From Haliclystus octoradiatus (lineage: Eukaryota; Cnidaria; Staurozoa; Stauromedusae; Haliclystidae), in the NCBI GenBank assembly GCA_916610825.1, contig OU744446.1, positions 25,062,445 to 25,126,444 of the forward strand: 64,000 nt of DNA, given 5' to 3'. Every line of letters starts with the position of its first letter. Position 1 is the stretch's first letter. This document shows, one piece after another, positions 1-13,600 of the stretch. The translations under genes were made by a program, and so were the position numbers. The notes under the pieces were generated by a model. The model was given only the letters and a program-made list of their open reading frames with translations, was not told where the DNA came from and searched no databases.

Positions 1-1811
1 ACCATCTTCGTACATTCAATATGATATCTGTACTGTGTTTGAATTAGAAGCACATATACCTATTTATCAGTCCCTTACGTAGAATGCGGATGTTAATTGA
101 ATAATTGCTTACATCTAAATCAAATGCCTAACTATAGACATTTGTATGTACCATTGTACAGTGTGTCCTATATATAGTCTATATATCTTGTTGTTTTTAG
201 AGTCAACAAAGAAACTCACACAGGGGGTATACCCATATGAATATAACTATACTTCATAGTTCATGATCTAATTTAAAACGGTAAGGAAATAATCTATATT
301 TGTAGACACTGCCACACCTTCGGCCACTAATCAAATTCATCATGAATCTGTCTGCAAAAGAATGACGCAAATATATTTGATAAATTCTGAAAGTCAGAAA
401 TTTATCATTTATCGATTTTAGATGGCATATCGCGTTTAAAAAATTCAAATTGGGAAAACTTGATGAAATCTCATACAATGTATACAGTCAAGAGCGGCAT
501 CAGCAATTTGTATTTCAAAGATGGCTGGCCATTGGCCACACACGTCACTCACATTCACGCGATCAATAAAACGTATAATTATACTGGATGGTTTGAAGGC
601 AGTATAGTTACGAATGACAGTATTGTTTACATTTCGATTGAGATCTGCGATATAAGTTGACAGTTTGATTATTTATATTGATGGAATGAATGATATGCAT
701 CTAATTTGTTTATTCTTTCTTTAAATAAATGTTAGTATTTAACATTGAATACCTTTTTTCCGTTATCATATGGTTATCATGAGCCTCATGAAGATATCTT
801 TCTTTCAGTTTTCATAAATAAGGAAATAGGAATCAAAGTTAGGAAGGATGTGGTTCAAAATATTTAAACTCCTTTTCTTTTGATGTGACGGAAATATGTT
901 TCGAAATGTTTCAGTTTTTGTGGAGTGCCATAATTTAGATGTTTTGATTTCTTGTCATCGATTGTTCATTTGTTTGATGGACAATACGCCGCACGCGGGA
1001 ACTTTTGTATTCCACTCTTGATTATTCACGATTTAGAAGCATTTCATTAATTCTTTTCTTCTGATTATATAAGGAGTTCCATTTCCCTTGTATAGCTTAA
1101 GGAAATGTCAACACGTTTCATGCCGTACAAAGAAATTCCGTCATTAAATGTGGAACTGCTGTGTATATCTATTGGTATACTGTATCCGCATGAACTTATT
1201 CCAGGAAGGAATGACATAGTGATAGTGTCAATCTTTGTCATGCGTCCGTTTGTCTGTGACACTTCATCTAAATCGTCACACACTGTTTTGAATTTGCCGC
1301 TTACTCTATTTGTAATTGGTTTGGCAAACCTAACATAATTCCAATGACTCTCCAGCGGGCAAACGACAGTTTAGTTTGAATGACGAAAACGCGCGAGTGA
1401 GGAGACGGCGGTGTTTCACCATAGAAATTTGGTTAAACAAACGTATCACCGTGTCCCAATTGTTTATCAGTAAAACAAAAGCATAGTCGGTCAATAGAAG
1501 AGCGCCCATGGTGCTAGTTTACCGTCACTCGTACACCGCTCATCGTCGTTTCAACATTGCTAAAGTACGAACGATTCTGAATACAGATCGAAAAGAGACA
1601 TATTTACGATATATTTGATATTGCCAGTATCGTATTACACCATTATAGTGGATATCAAAGGTACTATATCATAGCCACGCCTCTGCCAGTTGTCTGTTTG
1701 TCTCCCATTAAAAGACTTAGCAGATCAGTAACTGAAATATCAATTATTGTGCTATCGCATATCTATTAAATCAAATCGTATATAAATATATTGATACATC
1801 ACATATCAATA
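1..1811. other. Intergenic 5' flank of the Wnt gene
   Basis: I see no convincing exon here. The short open frames at 254-478, 460-660, 1065-1283 and 1105-1338 have no recognisable domain and no splice partners. The last 300 bases before the Wnt start codon should hold its promoter and 5' UTR. A TATAAATA string lies at 1781-1788, but it is too close to the ATG at 1812 to be trusted as the TATA box. Confidence 0.5.
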
Positions 1812-4188
1812 ATGATCAGCTATAGTTATCTCTTCATTTCCATAACGCTGGCAATTGAAATTCAAACAGTTAAAGCCAATTGGTGGTGAGTACATAATGA
1901 TAACCTCATATCACTATATTATTCTCAACGCCTTAACCGTTCCATGATATCTATATGTTACTATAGGATTTCGTTTTAATGTATAGGGCTCTGGGGACGC
2001 AATCTTTAGCCACTGGCCTTAATAACAACCTAGAGCAACAACGTACAATTTGTGATCGTTTGGGACCTTTAAACGTTGCACAGAAGAAACTATGTCTTAA
2101 ATACCCTGATTTACTACCGAGTGTCTCAGAAGGTGCTAGAAAGAGTATCGAAGAGTGTAGACATCAATTCAAATATCGCCGATGGAATTGTTCCATTTCA
2201 GAAAACAGCAATTCAGTATTTGGCCCCATTTTAAGAAAAGGTAAAGACTATTAAATTGTGTTTATTTATGGTTCAAAACCTCTTCATATAAATGATTTAA
2301 ATAATTTCATAGTTCGCAAGAGAGGATGATCTAGTCTCACAGAGGATTAAAATAGAATGATCAACCAATCGGCTGCCATGGCGTGTCTCTGTTTTAGTAA
2401 TAGTAAAATGAACGAAACTGTGCCGAATTGAATAAAATCGGATATGTTTGCCGCTGCGCTACTAGATTGAAATGGAAACGGATAAAGCAAGCTTATTGTA
2501 CAACGAGACAAGACATCGTTAACATTATGGGTGATGTTTTATAACTGAAAGTGTTGTTTTATCTTTCTCTTTTTAGCAACAAGAGAGACAGCATTTATTC
2601 ATGCTATTACGGCTGCTGGAGTTGGCTATGCTGTAACCGAAGCATGCGCACTAGGAAAATCAGTGCACTGTCTTTGTGATCAATCATATCTTGGTAAATC
2701 TGGAAGTAGTAGTTGGAAATGGGGTGGATGTAGTAGAGATTTAAGATTTGGCAGGAAATTTTCAGAATTGTTTGTTGACGCAGACGACGGCAGCAGGAAG
2801 AATCCCACTAAGGACATGAATAAGCATAATAACAGAGCAGGAAGAGAGGTAAAACAAACACTAACAACTATTTAGATTTCTATAAAAAGAGATTCCAGTT
2901 TATGTCAATGTTATGTTGAAAAAACGTTTGAGGAGACAGTCCTGAAAAGTTAACTTATAAATTGTAACATTTGATCCTTCCTTTAGATCCTTACATGCGT
3001 ATTATCTGATAATGCTTCACCTAAAATCGTACTCCATGCGTATTATATATGGGCTATATGGGCAACTCCAAAATTACAGTATTTTATATATAAGTATAAT
3101 TGCTGACATTTTAAAGTCCCCATCAGCAGTGCTCAGAAAATGAGGGCTTGACTTTGCCATAGTTGTGTTACAGCTAGGTCAGTATGAGTTGGAGAAATTC
3201 AGCATTTGAAAACAAATAATTACATCAAACTAAACTGCTCAACTTACGAAGTATTAGAAAGATAACGCTGATAGTAATGAAATACCTAAATTACATTGAG
3301 ATGGCATTGAGACGTATTTGCAATGCAATGGGTGGAGCAATCCATGATGTCTAAATTTAACGCAAAAACTTTATACTAGGCATGCGCAACACTTACTTTT
3401 GATAATAAAAGCATGCTTAATAGGCAATATAGGAATGTACTTCATAGTGGAAATCCGCCTTTCCTTCGAGTGTTTATTAATGTATTTTGCAAGTGCACGT
3501 ATAAAAACACATCCACTTAAACTATGTGCAGTCAATATATAGTGTACGAGAGTTCATTGAGACAAAGCTATTGCAAAAGAATGACTAGTGATGGTGATTT
3601 TTATTCCTCTAGGCTATCGTTAGTCAAATTTGGCGCAAATGCAAATGCCATGGATTATCTGGTTCTTGTAATTTAAAAACATGTTGGATAGAGCAGCCGC
3701 TTTTCAGAAAGGTAAATAATTCATCGATTCAAAGATTTATTATAGGCAAACAGCGGTGTTTTTCTGAATCTCATTTGTGATTGGCTGTTTATTAATTATA
3801 GGTTGGTGATTGGCTACGTGCTAAATACGACAGGGCCCATCAAATGACTGTAACATACAAACGAGACAAGAAAGGCAATCCAAGATATAAGAGGCTTAAA
3901 CCAAAATACAAACAATTTGTACGACCAACGCCACGAGATATGATTTATTATGAACAATCACCGAATTTTTGTGTTGCAAATAAAACAGCAGGGGTGCAAG
4001 GAACGAGTGGAAGACAATGTAACATTACTTCACCCGGAATAGATGGATGTGAATTAATGTGCTGTCGCCGAGGTTATGAAGTGAAAACAATTGTTGTGAC
4101 AAAATCATGTCATTGTAAATTTATATGGTGTTGTAGAGTTGATTGTCAAACTTGTACAGAAACAACTACAGCTTATACCTGCAAATAA
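1812..4188 (+). CDS. Wnt: Wnt family secreted signalling ligand, complete, 5 exons, 361 aa
   Basis: Secreted, lipid-modified glycoprotein ligand for Frizzled/LRP receptors. Exons read as 1812-1885, 1987-2240, 2577-2848, 3613-3711 and 3802-4188; all have GT-AG borders and the phases close (1086 nt). The first exon gives a hydrophobic signal peptide ([14 protein letters not shown]...). Hallmarks follow in order: [62 protein letters not shown] (the motif carrying the palmitoleoylated serine), [21 protein letters not shown] and the Cys-rich end CHCKFIWCC...YTCK. Length matches the family (about 350-370 aa). N-glycosylation sequons are visible (NCS, NKT, NIT). The WALG start and cysteine spacing are typical, but I cannot assign a subfamily (Wnt2, 4, 5, 7, 11, 16 or WntA) by eye. 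It converges on the TMX2-like gene, with stop codons about 330 bp apart. Confidence 0.95.
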
Positions 4189-4516
4189 TTTGCTTTTCAA
4201 TGAGAGACCGTTGAAGAGAGGCATCACCGCTGGCGGATATATGCCAACAAAACTACATATTGGGTAGATCTCTCGAGGGGACATTATACTCTATTATTGA
4301 GATAAATATTTATTTTAGAACTTAATAATTATTGACAGATGAATTATATTTATGCTGTGCGATACATATTTATAAGCCAGTAAATTAACGGTGGAATATC
4401 ATACTCATGTATGTGCACGCTGGCCGATTTAATACTTGGAGATATTTTTAGTATTCCCAGTCTCTTATTTTATATAATGTATTTAACATATGAACATAGT
4501 AATGACATAGTGAGAT
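4189..4516. other. Convergent 3' ends of Wnt (+) and TMX2-like (-) genes
   Basis: This 328-bp gap must contain both 3' UTRs and both polyadenylation sites. On the minus strand an AATAAA signal (TTTATT on +) lies at 4309-4314, about 200 bases past the TMX2 stop. No strong plus-strand AATAAA was picked out for Wnt, so overlapping 3' UTRs are possible. Confidence 0.5.
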
Positions 4517-7500
4517 TTATTCTTCTTTAGAGTGAGTGATTACTGACTTTGGTTTTGATTTGCTATTATATCTTGCTTTCTCTTTTGATAACGAATACTG
4601 GTCGTTGAGACTGAAATCTCGAATGATATTTTCCTGTAACATAAAAAACAAAGTTACTATAAATTTCGTATAAGCAAACATCCAAAACAAAAAACTGAGT
4701 AATGCTAGAAATGGTCGAAGGAGACAGATTTAATATTAGCCACAATCTTGTAATTTTACCTCTCAAAATTGCCTGAATTTTTTCTCGAAATATGTATTGG
4801 GGGTCACATTGGAGAGTTGTCGACGGTACAGAATTGAGAATTGATCATTCTACTAATTATGACTTTGATACCGTTTACTACGCCTACAAAATGTGTCTTC
4901 TGCAACGAAAGTTTGTTTAATAAATCACACCTCAATGATGCAACGTTTTCAAAATTCGAAGACTCCACTGGATCCCGGGCATTGGATGTAATAAAGAGTG
5001 TTTGACTCTCGGCGAAGAAATTTGATATGAATTAATATTTACAATGTCTATCCCAATAGATAAACGAGAAGAAAAGCATAAAACAAGTTCAATTCTAATC
5101 AAAACGACCTCCAGTACCTAGTTGATATGTGAAAGACAGAACCGTCTTCTGTTCCGTCGAATTTCAGGACCGTCAAACATGTATGTTGGAATACATCATT
5201 AGAAGATGTCCACCTTAAACAAAGAAAGTGAACGAAGCAAATCCAATTACCAAGGGCTCCCATTTGCTGGATACAATATGAATAATGTTCCCCTTTTGTC
5301 TACCGTCACTTCTTTAATATATCAGCCAGGAGCAGTATTTCTGAATTAGTCACTTAAATTTAACGATCAGAAAGTACAATTAGGGATACGTATCTTCTAA
5401 TACCTCCATTTATCACGAAGAGCCGTAAATAAAAGCTTCGGAAATGAATCATCATAAATCAAGAAAGGCATACTTTTGTAAAACGATACTGCGGAGCATT
5501 AGGATTTGCATTAGCAAATGGTCTGCGTTTGATTTCTTTGCCATTTTGAAACAATACAATTGTTGGCACTTGTTTTGATGTGACAGCAGAGTTTATTGAG
5601 AATCTAAATAGAAATAAAATAATTTATATGTCTCAGATAGCTTTTCACTGGTGTAAAGATGTACTTAAATAAACAACACCATTGAATACCTTTCAGCAAC
5701 AGTTGCATAGCGACCAATATCAACTTTACCAAAATGCAAATATTCATGATCATATCTGCACAAAAACAAATTGAAAAGGCATTCGATGTTAAATAAAAAT
5801 TGGCCTAACACACTATTGAAATGATAATTCTCTAAATCTTTGATGATAAATTAACTTTACTCAAGGGATAATTCTGCAAAGATAGGTGCAAGATGAATAC
5901 ACACAGGCGACCATATAGCAAAAAATTCAACCAACCAAATTGCGTTAGGATTTTGCGTTAACTCTTCCTAGAACAAAAGAGAAAGAACTACTATGTATGA
6001 TAGTGTATATAGGACTATTAGTCTCCATGTAAAACGAAATTCAAGAAATCTATAAGAGATTTCATAACTTTGGGGGGCATTTCTTATGAATTGTTCTTGA
6101 CCGTCTAGCAGTAAAGAGTTACCACATTACAGCATTGCCTGGATTGCCTCACTGGATGACGGGAGACATATGAGCCTGTAGAAGGGGTAGGTAGCATTCC
6201 GAGTGCCTAGACCAGCAGGATTCCCATCGGAGGGGTAGTAGGGACTGTTAGTGTGGGTTACAGCACGCACATCGGGAAAGAAAAAATTTGGACTGTCAGT
6301 GAAGTGGAAGTTTCAAACAATTTCTGAAATAGCCCTCTATCTATTATTATTAATTAATAGTCTGAAAGGGGAAATCCTGGTGCCGCAATTGTATACCAGT
6401 ATTCCATATTTTTTGGATAGTGCGCTCCAAACATGGCTGCCATGGGGCAACTCTTTCATAAAACGATGTCCATGATTTCCCTTTTTGGATCCAGTCAAGC
6501 TGCTTCATGACATTATAAGCTCCATCAGTTTTGAATGTTGATACTAATCTCAATTTTACAGCAGTAAAGCCATCTACAGAAAATTACTTAACTACTCGAC
6601 TATATGTTTCTGATAGTACCAAATAAATCTACTCTGTTATTTTATATACCATAATTTAATCTGAGGCAGATTCACTTTATTAGGAATAAATCTTACACAG
6701 GAGATATTCTCTACAGCTCCAAGTTATGGTCTGGCAGAGGAAGAGTTAGATTTTTATATATGATTGTTGTAAAGATATCAAACTTGAATTCCCAGTGCAT
6801 ATCCTGTATTTATTTTTAGTTGTCAAAATTATTTAGCAGGATCAACTTATTATTTTATGTTGATTATTCGCGTTTGAAATATTTTGAATTTAAATTACCT
6901 GTAATGCTTGGCCACGGAAATATGTCACCTTTTCTGGACCACCATAAGAAGGTTCAGGAAATAGTACAAATAATACTAAAAGACAGAAATATATATTTAT
7001 GTGAAAATTATGCGACAGAATCACGTTGCAATAGAGGGTAGGCGATAAGCTCAGGGTTTGAATAAATGGGGAATAGGGGCTCAGAGTCTCGGAAGGCTAG
7101 GAAAAGTTCAGAAAGAAGAGGAAAAAATAGTTGTATTCAAGTTTACTAAATTGGAAAACATATGTAGGCCTACTTTCTTCAATTTCCTTGAAAGGATGAA
7201 GTTTTTCAATCATGTTTTGACATACAGCGGTTGGGCTTGCATTCAATGTGTAAACCAGAAGTAATTTGAGAGAAACGCTACAGTCCAGAAAGCAAACATT
7301 TATTATCAGGCCCCTGACAAAGCTGATGATTTAAACAAAACGACTGGTGATTAATGTAGAATATAGATTGTAGAACTCCTATAATAGAAACGTCTTTGAC
7401 AGATTACATTTAATGATTTTCTGCATTGACACCAGAGCTGAGTGACAAAGAGGATGTTGGCCGAAGGCAATCAGCAATTAAACATCTGTTGTTACAATAA

Positions 7501-10377
7501 ACAGGCTGTTGTGAAGGCAATGATAATGTGAAGCCAATAAGACTGCATAATTGCATACTGAGGCATTCTATAGGATATTGTTGCTGCTCTCTTCTAGCTT
7601 TAGGTCTTATCCCTATCCTCCTATATCTAGTATGTAATAAGCCTAAAATAGGTAGAGTATACAGCAAAGCAGCCTTTGCTTTCAGAATAGCTCTTCTATC
7701 AGCAAAATCATATTATTGATGGTCAAAGCAGCTAAACCGAAGAAGCTAAATTTCCAAATTGCGTCGACACCAAATTTTTTGTTAGAACTCCAAATATCCT
7801 TGGAACTACAGTAGAATACTTACCAACACATAAAATAGCATACAAGAAAGCCCAGCGTGCATCTTGACGTAAGAACAGAATTACGTTAGTGCATTTTGAA
7901 AATAAGAATACTTGACCAACATATTCTTTCCAATGTACTGGAAATAAAAAAGAGTTACACAGGAGCCATTATTTCAGATTCAAACAGGTTTTTTCAACTA
8001 CCTTTTAGATCTTTGGTGTGCCTCTCTCAACTGATCGTATTACAGAAGAACTTTCCTATCTACAGTGTAAAAGACTCCACACAGTTCCGTCCATAACAGG
8101 TAATCATGTTTTCATTCATATCAATTTCTTCTGCTACTGGCACATGCAGATTCAATAAAAGGAAAATATTTTTACTATGTACATACATAAATTAAACTAT
8201 TTTAGTTGAAATTGATCAGACTGAAACCTAATGTGCTGAAATGGTAGACCTAGTATTGCACCACTTTCAAGAAATTTGTGCATAACAAACTAATTTGCTT
8301 TAAGCAGTTGTAGCCTTGATGAGGAATAAAAGTGGGAAGGCAGGCCTGCCTCTGCAAAAAACAGTTCAGGTTCATGGCCCTAATTTACATGAACTGTTCA
8401 TGAACCTTCACGGACAGTTCATGAACAGTTCATGAACTCTTGAACTGTTTTTCTCAGGTGTTAGAAAACAGTTGATACTACTGTATTTAGCTAATTTTGC
8501 AAATATCATATGTTTTACTTTTTCACTACTAAATGTTCTGTATTTTCAAAAACCAAACAACTGAATAGAATATTTTTGTTAAGTGGATTGCATTATGACC
8601 TTGTTAGGTATTTTTTCATAGACTGCTTACATTTAACATGTGTTTTAATCAAGACACTCGATTTCCATTGCAGGATATGCATTATGCAATATAGGTGCAT
8701 TCGCATTCTAGGAGGTCTTGAATGCAGTCAAGACCTCCTGCATTTGTAGGCCTATTTCAAATTACAAATACGTCTAAATTAACTGAATTATTTTTACATG
8801 TTCAAATGTTTATACATATCTTACCTGGCCGTAATTTTCTGTTCTTTATTATTAACACAAATAATAGAAACATCATTATTTCTGCATCTCTCTAACAAAT
8901 AGAACATCATTAAGGATTATAAACACAACAAATTTTAGCCATAGAGATCATGCTATAAAGGGATTCATGTTTCTTGTTATCTCAGTTCAAAGCAATGACA
9001 ATATGCTAAGGATTTATCCATAAATAGGACAATTGAAATTGGATTTCCAGTTTCCTATCTCAGTACCCAGACTACAGAATTTCCAGCAACAGCTGAAATG
9101 CCGCAAATGAAGCATTTGAATCTTGACATGCCCCTGCAAGAAAGTTAATGAACATGAAATAGCATAATTTTCACGAACATTTTATTTAGGCTACAGTTCA
9201 TAATAAATAGTTATCATGAAAAATTTATGGATAAATGTACCATTTCAGGTTTATGAATTTTCAATAATTGTCCAAAAAATGTTTATCAATATTTTGCGAA
9301 TTGCTCATGAAATGTTAGTGAGTTTTATGAACCTTTCGTGTACCTTGTAGGAGCGACCTTATTCTTGCATTTCAACAAAATACACTAGCAAAACAGCAAT
9401 AATGCTTCAAACGCATACAAATAACTGTCAGACAAAAATCCTTAGCATGTTGGGTCAGTTTATTAGATATCATCTTTATAAATAAAGCTCAGATAAGTCT
9501 CACGGCTTTGTTGTGAGTCTCACACTTTTACACTGGATCTCACAGACACGGTCTCACGGCAAAAGTCAATCTTGAGAAAATGTCTTTACTTTCTGTATAT
9601 AAATTCTCTGATAATCTAATTAATGTTCAACAGCTTAATTTATACTCTGTTGGATCATTGCAGGTGTAGTTTCTAGACTGTTTTATGTTTTGGCTACAGA
9701 GCAAGGGTCAACACATGGTCAACATTATCCAAAATGTTGTCTTAAATTTTTGTTTCAAGCAATTTTGAATCCATGACGAAATGTATGCCCCAATACCTCC
9801 TCTTCTTGAGCCAGCTCTTTGAAGAGGCCCCTATATTTTATCCCCAGAATATGGAATTTGAATAATCTCACTATTTTTTCAAATCTTAAGTTGGAAGTTC
9901 TGCCAAGACTGCAGAGAAGGGGGTACTCTTGGGCGCGCCAATAATAAACTATCAAGAGAAGCAGGAGTACAAACTCCAAAATTACAATACAAGAGAACGA
10001 TTTGAGTGCATAAACCGTCAATTCTTCAATAAATAAACCGTCAAGAGTTTGCAAAATGTCACCTAAGAGTTAAGACAGTCCTAAGTCACTATTAAAACCG
10101 GACTGTTTCACAATATCATGTGAAGCTGCTCTAGTATGGTAATTTTCAAATTTCCAGCCATGATATTTTAATTCTGTAGGCCTTACTTATGCCTAATCCT
10201 TTTCCCTCAAAGTTAATTCCCCCTTACCCAGTCCAAATCGCATTCTCCGTCACTTGGGTATAATGTTGTACAGATAAAAGCAATTTTTCTTGTAACAGAA
10301 TATCCCAAAATCAATAAAATATTAAATATATAATGGAAAGACAAAATATCCTTGACATTATGCATAAAACTAGTCAT
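4517..10377 (-). CDS. TMX2: Thioredoxin-related transmembrane protein 2-like, complete, 8 exons, 275 aa
   Basis: ER membrane protein of the PDI/thioredoxin superfamily. Minus-strand exons in gene order are 10377-10228, 8891-8825, 7937-7824, 6975-6899, 5967-5861, 5755-5690, 5603-5474 and 4633-4517 (stop TAA 4519-4517). Borders are GT-AG and the sum is 828 nt in phase. Matches to human TMX2 run throughout: DGECDLDW against DGNPCDFDW, RDAEIMMFLLFVLIIKNRK, VFLFSKCTNVILFLRQDARW, GGPEKVTYF, WLVEFFAIWSPVC, LHFGKVDIGRYATVAERF, KQVPTIVLFQNGKEIKRRP and ENIIRDFSLND. Several N-terminal hydrophobic segments precede the luminal thioredoxin fold. The CxxC position reads SPVC (human SNDC), so the first Cys is missing, as in TMX2. 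The C-terminus ends SKEE, without the vertebrate KKDK di-lysine signal. The start is the ATG at 10377; the frame is open further upstream only from a TTG. Introns hold repeats but no other gene I recognise. Confidence 0.92.
8361..8455. repeat. TTCATGAA-rich short repeat cluster
   Basis: This intronic stretch of the TMX2-like gene is made mostly of GTTCATGAACTGTTCATGAA-type words, centred on the palindromic octamer TTCATGAA. Looser matches run through 9130-9350. The same words recur in enolase introns at about 24375-24490, 24640-24670, 26985-27125, 28915-28975 and 29220-29290, so this is a dispersed family and not one local duplication. Confidence 0.6.
8709..8738. repeat. Perfect 12-bp inverted repeat (hairpin)
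   Basis: AGGAGGTCTTGA at 8709-8720 and its exact reverse complement at 8727-8738 are separated by six bases. It lies in the second intron of the TMX2-like gene. No function is evident. Confidence 0.6.
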
Positions 10378-10604
10378 GGTTAACGCCACACTATACGACA
10401 ATCGGACAAACAACTTGCTTCAGCATTCACTTTCAGCATTCAAAACTTTGGAAAATCTTTGAAAATCAACGCTGGTAGCCCTTTTCTAATCGCCTCTGTC
10501 CTACTCCTTGAATAAGAGACAAACTGAATATGGTCTTTGTTGCCATGACAGTAAAAAGCGTAAACAGCTTTTTTCTGTTGGAATAACAAATATATTTCGT
10601 AAGA
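10378..10604. promoter_or_regulatory. Probable bidirectional promoter between TMX2-like and BBOF1-like genes
   Basis: The TMX2-like start codon (10377, minus) and the BBOF1-like start codon (10605, plus) are head to head with only 227 bp between them. Both 5' UTRs and both core promoters must fit here unless noncoding first exons exist further away. No clear TATA box was seen. The assignment rests on geometry alone. Confidence 0.5.
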
Positions 10605-13600
10605 ATGGGCAAAAAAGCAAAGAAAAAGAAGTCAAAAGGGTTAATAAATTTATTCAGTGTTTCTATATCAGTTACCTGGTTCATAATAGGGGTTTAATAT
10701 TCATTTCACGTGGGTTTGATTATGTCTTTATCTAGAAAGAAATCAAAGAAGGGTAAAACCAAACAAAACGCTGCAGATGGCAAATCAACAGAGGCACAGG
10801 ATTGCCGAGTTCTTGAAACGAAAGTCACTCAGTTGCAATCAACGAAAGAGCAATATAGGTTAGTCAGCATAAAGTAAGGGATCTAAGCTTCAAACTGTCT
10901 ATTTCATATTATTAATCGGCAACTGTACTGATATGCTTTTATAATTAATATAAACTAATTTCACAAAATACGCCTGTTCTGTAGTTTGTCTGGACAGTAC
11001 TTTAATGACAGATGAAGTCATGAAGATACATATTGGATTTGTATGGAAGAAATAGAAATATGTGTCAGGTTTCAAGTTAACTATACTATAGCATAGCAGC
11101 TTAGGCTGGTTAACTACGTACAATATTCACGAGGTTAAATTTGCATTTGATCTATCATCATATGTGGTTTGGTTATGTTGTAACATTAAAATTATCATCT
11201 TTTGTAGAGTTGCAGCGCAGAAACTCTTGCGTGAGAATGAAACACTGGAACAGCAGTTTGAAAAATCAGAAAAGGATACAATACAAGTTGTATCTTATTT
11301 CAAGGAGGAAGAAACACGGAAAGACGAACAGGTAAATTAATCCCTAATACTGTAATATCAAATTTATTGAGTAATTCTGCAAAACATGTAGAGTCACCGT
11401 AGGAGACATTGAGGGAATTTCCCAGCATGATTACAGAATTATGTGTTGGGGATATGTCCCATAGACCCCGCTAATTTTGTGATCATATTTTCTATTATCA
11501 AATCGGGAATTCTAAACCGAGCCCTGCTAGATTGAGTACAGTATATGGACTTGAAAATAGGATTCGCTCCAAGCTCATTAGGCTGTTAAGTCCAGAGCCA
11601 TCGATATAGCTTTTCCAAAAAAGATAGAGCAAAGTCATCTTGGATTCACCATAAAAGTTGCACATGAAAATTGTTCATAACACTTTAAGCAATTCGATTT
11701 CTTGTTTTTTCATTTGCGTATGCGTTCGCACTTATATATAAATAGTCATACATGAGTACATAAATGTGGTCAGTCCATAGTCAGTCACTATAAATAAGTA
11801 TAACATGTGCGTGAAGAAAAGAGGTTCGCCGGTGAACTGCGCGTATGATTAATGTGGCGGAGGGATCACATGCCTTAGCAGCCTCAGCATATGGAAATGG
11901 AACTCTACCAGGAAAACTCAATTTGTAATGTGGCTTTGTTTTCAGATAGCTATTTTGCAGACGGCAGTTAAAGATATGAAGAGACAATTTGACACAGAAA
12001 AGAAACATCTTGTAGGTATTACATCATTATATATAATGCATATTGCTGTGATTCTTAATCTTTTTCCGTACTGCTTCGTTCTGATTACAATTCATTTCTC
12101 TGGTCTTGTTCTCAGGTTGAAGATTATACCCAACAAATCTATAAACTACAAGAGGTCTTAATGGAGAAAACAGACGAGGTATGACTGTTAGACTTATTTC
12201 CCGCCGCATTTTTCCTATAATTTCTTGTGACCAATTACTATATACTGTTACTCTGTTAGTTTCCAACTTCCAAGTCAATCATTTTGATAAAAATTCAAAC
12301 AATTGTTCTATATTTAATTTTAAAGGTTAAGTTGATGCAAGCGGAATTGAAACTCGTAAAAGAATTTCGTAAAAAACGCGCAGTTATGCAAAAAGAATTA
12401 GATGAGGTAATATATGCGGTAATATGTAGATTAATTTTTGTCAGTAGATGGATTGTGCTGCATCTATCGTCCAGACTATATACTTCATCTCCCATGCTGT
12501 ATACGTAGCTTTTGGCTTTATGCAATACTCTCTAAAGCACTCGTACGACATGATTACTGGATTACTGGGTATACCTATTAATCTGTTACAAATGCGTTTC
12601 ACATTTTTATTTTTATAGATTAAAGATGCTTTGTACTTATCTGAAAAGCAACAACAGGAAAATCTCTCTTACATGGAAAAGCGTTTTCTTGAAGAAAAGG
12701 TATTTGTTTGGCGTATTCAACATTTGCTGCACCTGATTTAATTTAAAGACCACTAAAGGACAGAGCACAATATTCAAGCTTAACGGTCTTAGGTTTAATT
12801 CTTCCCACAATAAAATTGATTCAGCCTAAACTTTATCTAACATCATATCATCCAAGATATCTCAGCTCCTTTTTCTAATTGTATCAATATGCTGGAGAAA
12901 TAGTAATTGATAATCATGTCCGGGGTAAATAAAAGAACAAGAAAATTTAAAGAAGTCTTTCTGAAATTTAGAAATGATGTTAATTCTTTGGATGGGATGA
13001 TCACGCTGTCTGGAATGATTTCACTATTTAGCCGTGATGCTAACAGTTCGATTACTCTATGAATCCTAATCATTATACTGTACATATTTTATGAATACGC
13101 ACGTTTCTTACTTTCTTGCATGTTTTCATATAGGTCCGTCTGCAGAATGAGGCCAATTTTAAAATCGCTGAACTAGCTCAGCATGCTCATTCTGAGGCAA
13201 TCAGGTAGAAAAAGTTTTGAATTATAAAAAAGTTTAATTATAAAAGAGTCGACTTCTCAATTATTATCTTAATTTAATCACTATAGCAATATGGAAGAAA
13301 CAACAAGGAACGTCTACAAAGAAAACATTCGACTAAATGATACACTTGGCTATCATCTACACGAAGGAGAAGAACTTCAAAAAGTAAAAACAATATTTTC
13401 TAGTGTTCTTTTATCTTCGGTTAAGCATTTCACACCCAAAAAGAAAAGTTGAAGAGTTGTAATGTTTGAGGGAATTTCCACTATGATTTACTTGTTTCAC
13501 ATAATTATTACTGTCCTCTTTTATGAATTACTCTTTTGCAGCCTATAAGTATGGCGACGGAGTACGTAGATTGACCTTTTAATATTGACTTTTTAATATT

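Noticed and set aside
6350-6553. Minus-strand 67-codon frame in a TMX2 intron
   Set aside because: No recognisable domain, and splice phases of the TMX2 exons exclude it.
7410-7719. Overlapping open frames on both strands in a TMX2 intron
   Set aside because: No similarity to TMX2 or a known domain; the true next exon (6975-6899) was found by its PEPSYGGPEKVTYF match.
9755-10054. Minus-strand 99-codon frame in the first TMX2 intron
   Set aside because: No domain recognised and not needed in the TMX2 reading, whose exons join in phase without it.
10378-10413. Longer TMX2 N-terminus starting at 10413
   Set aside because: The upstream extension begins at a TTG; the first ATG in frame is at 10377 and matches the family's start better.
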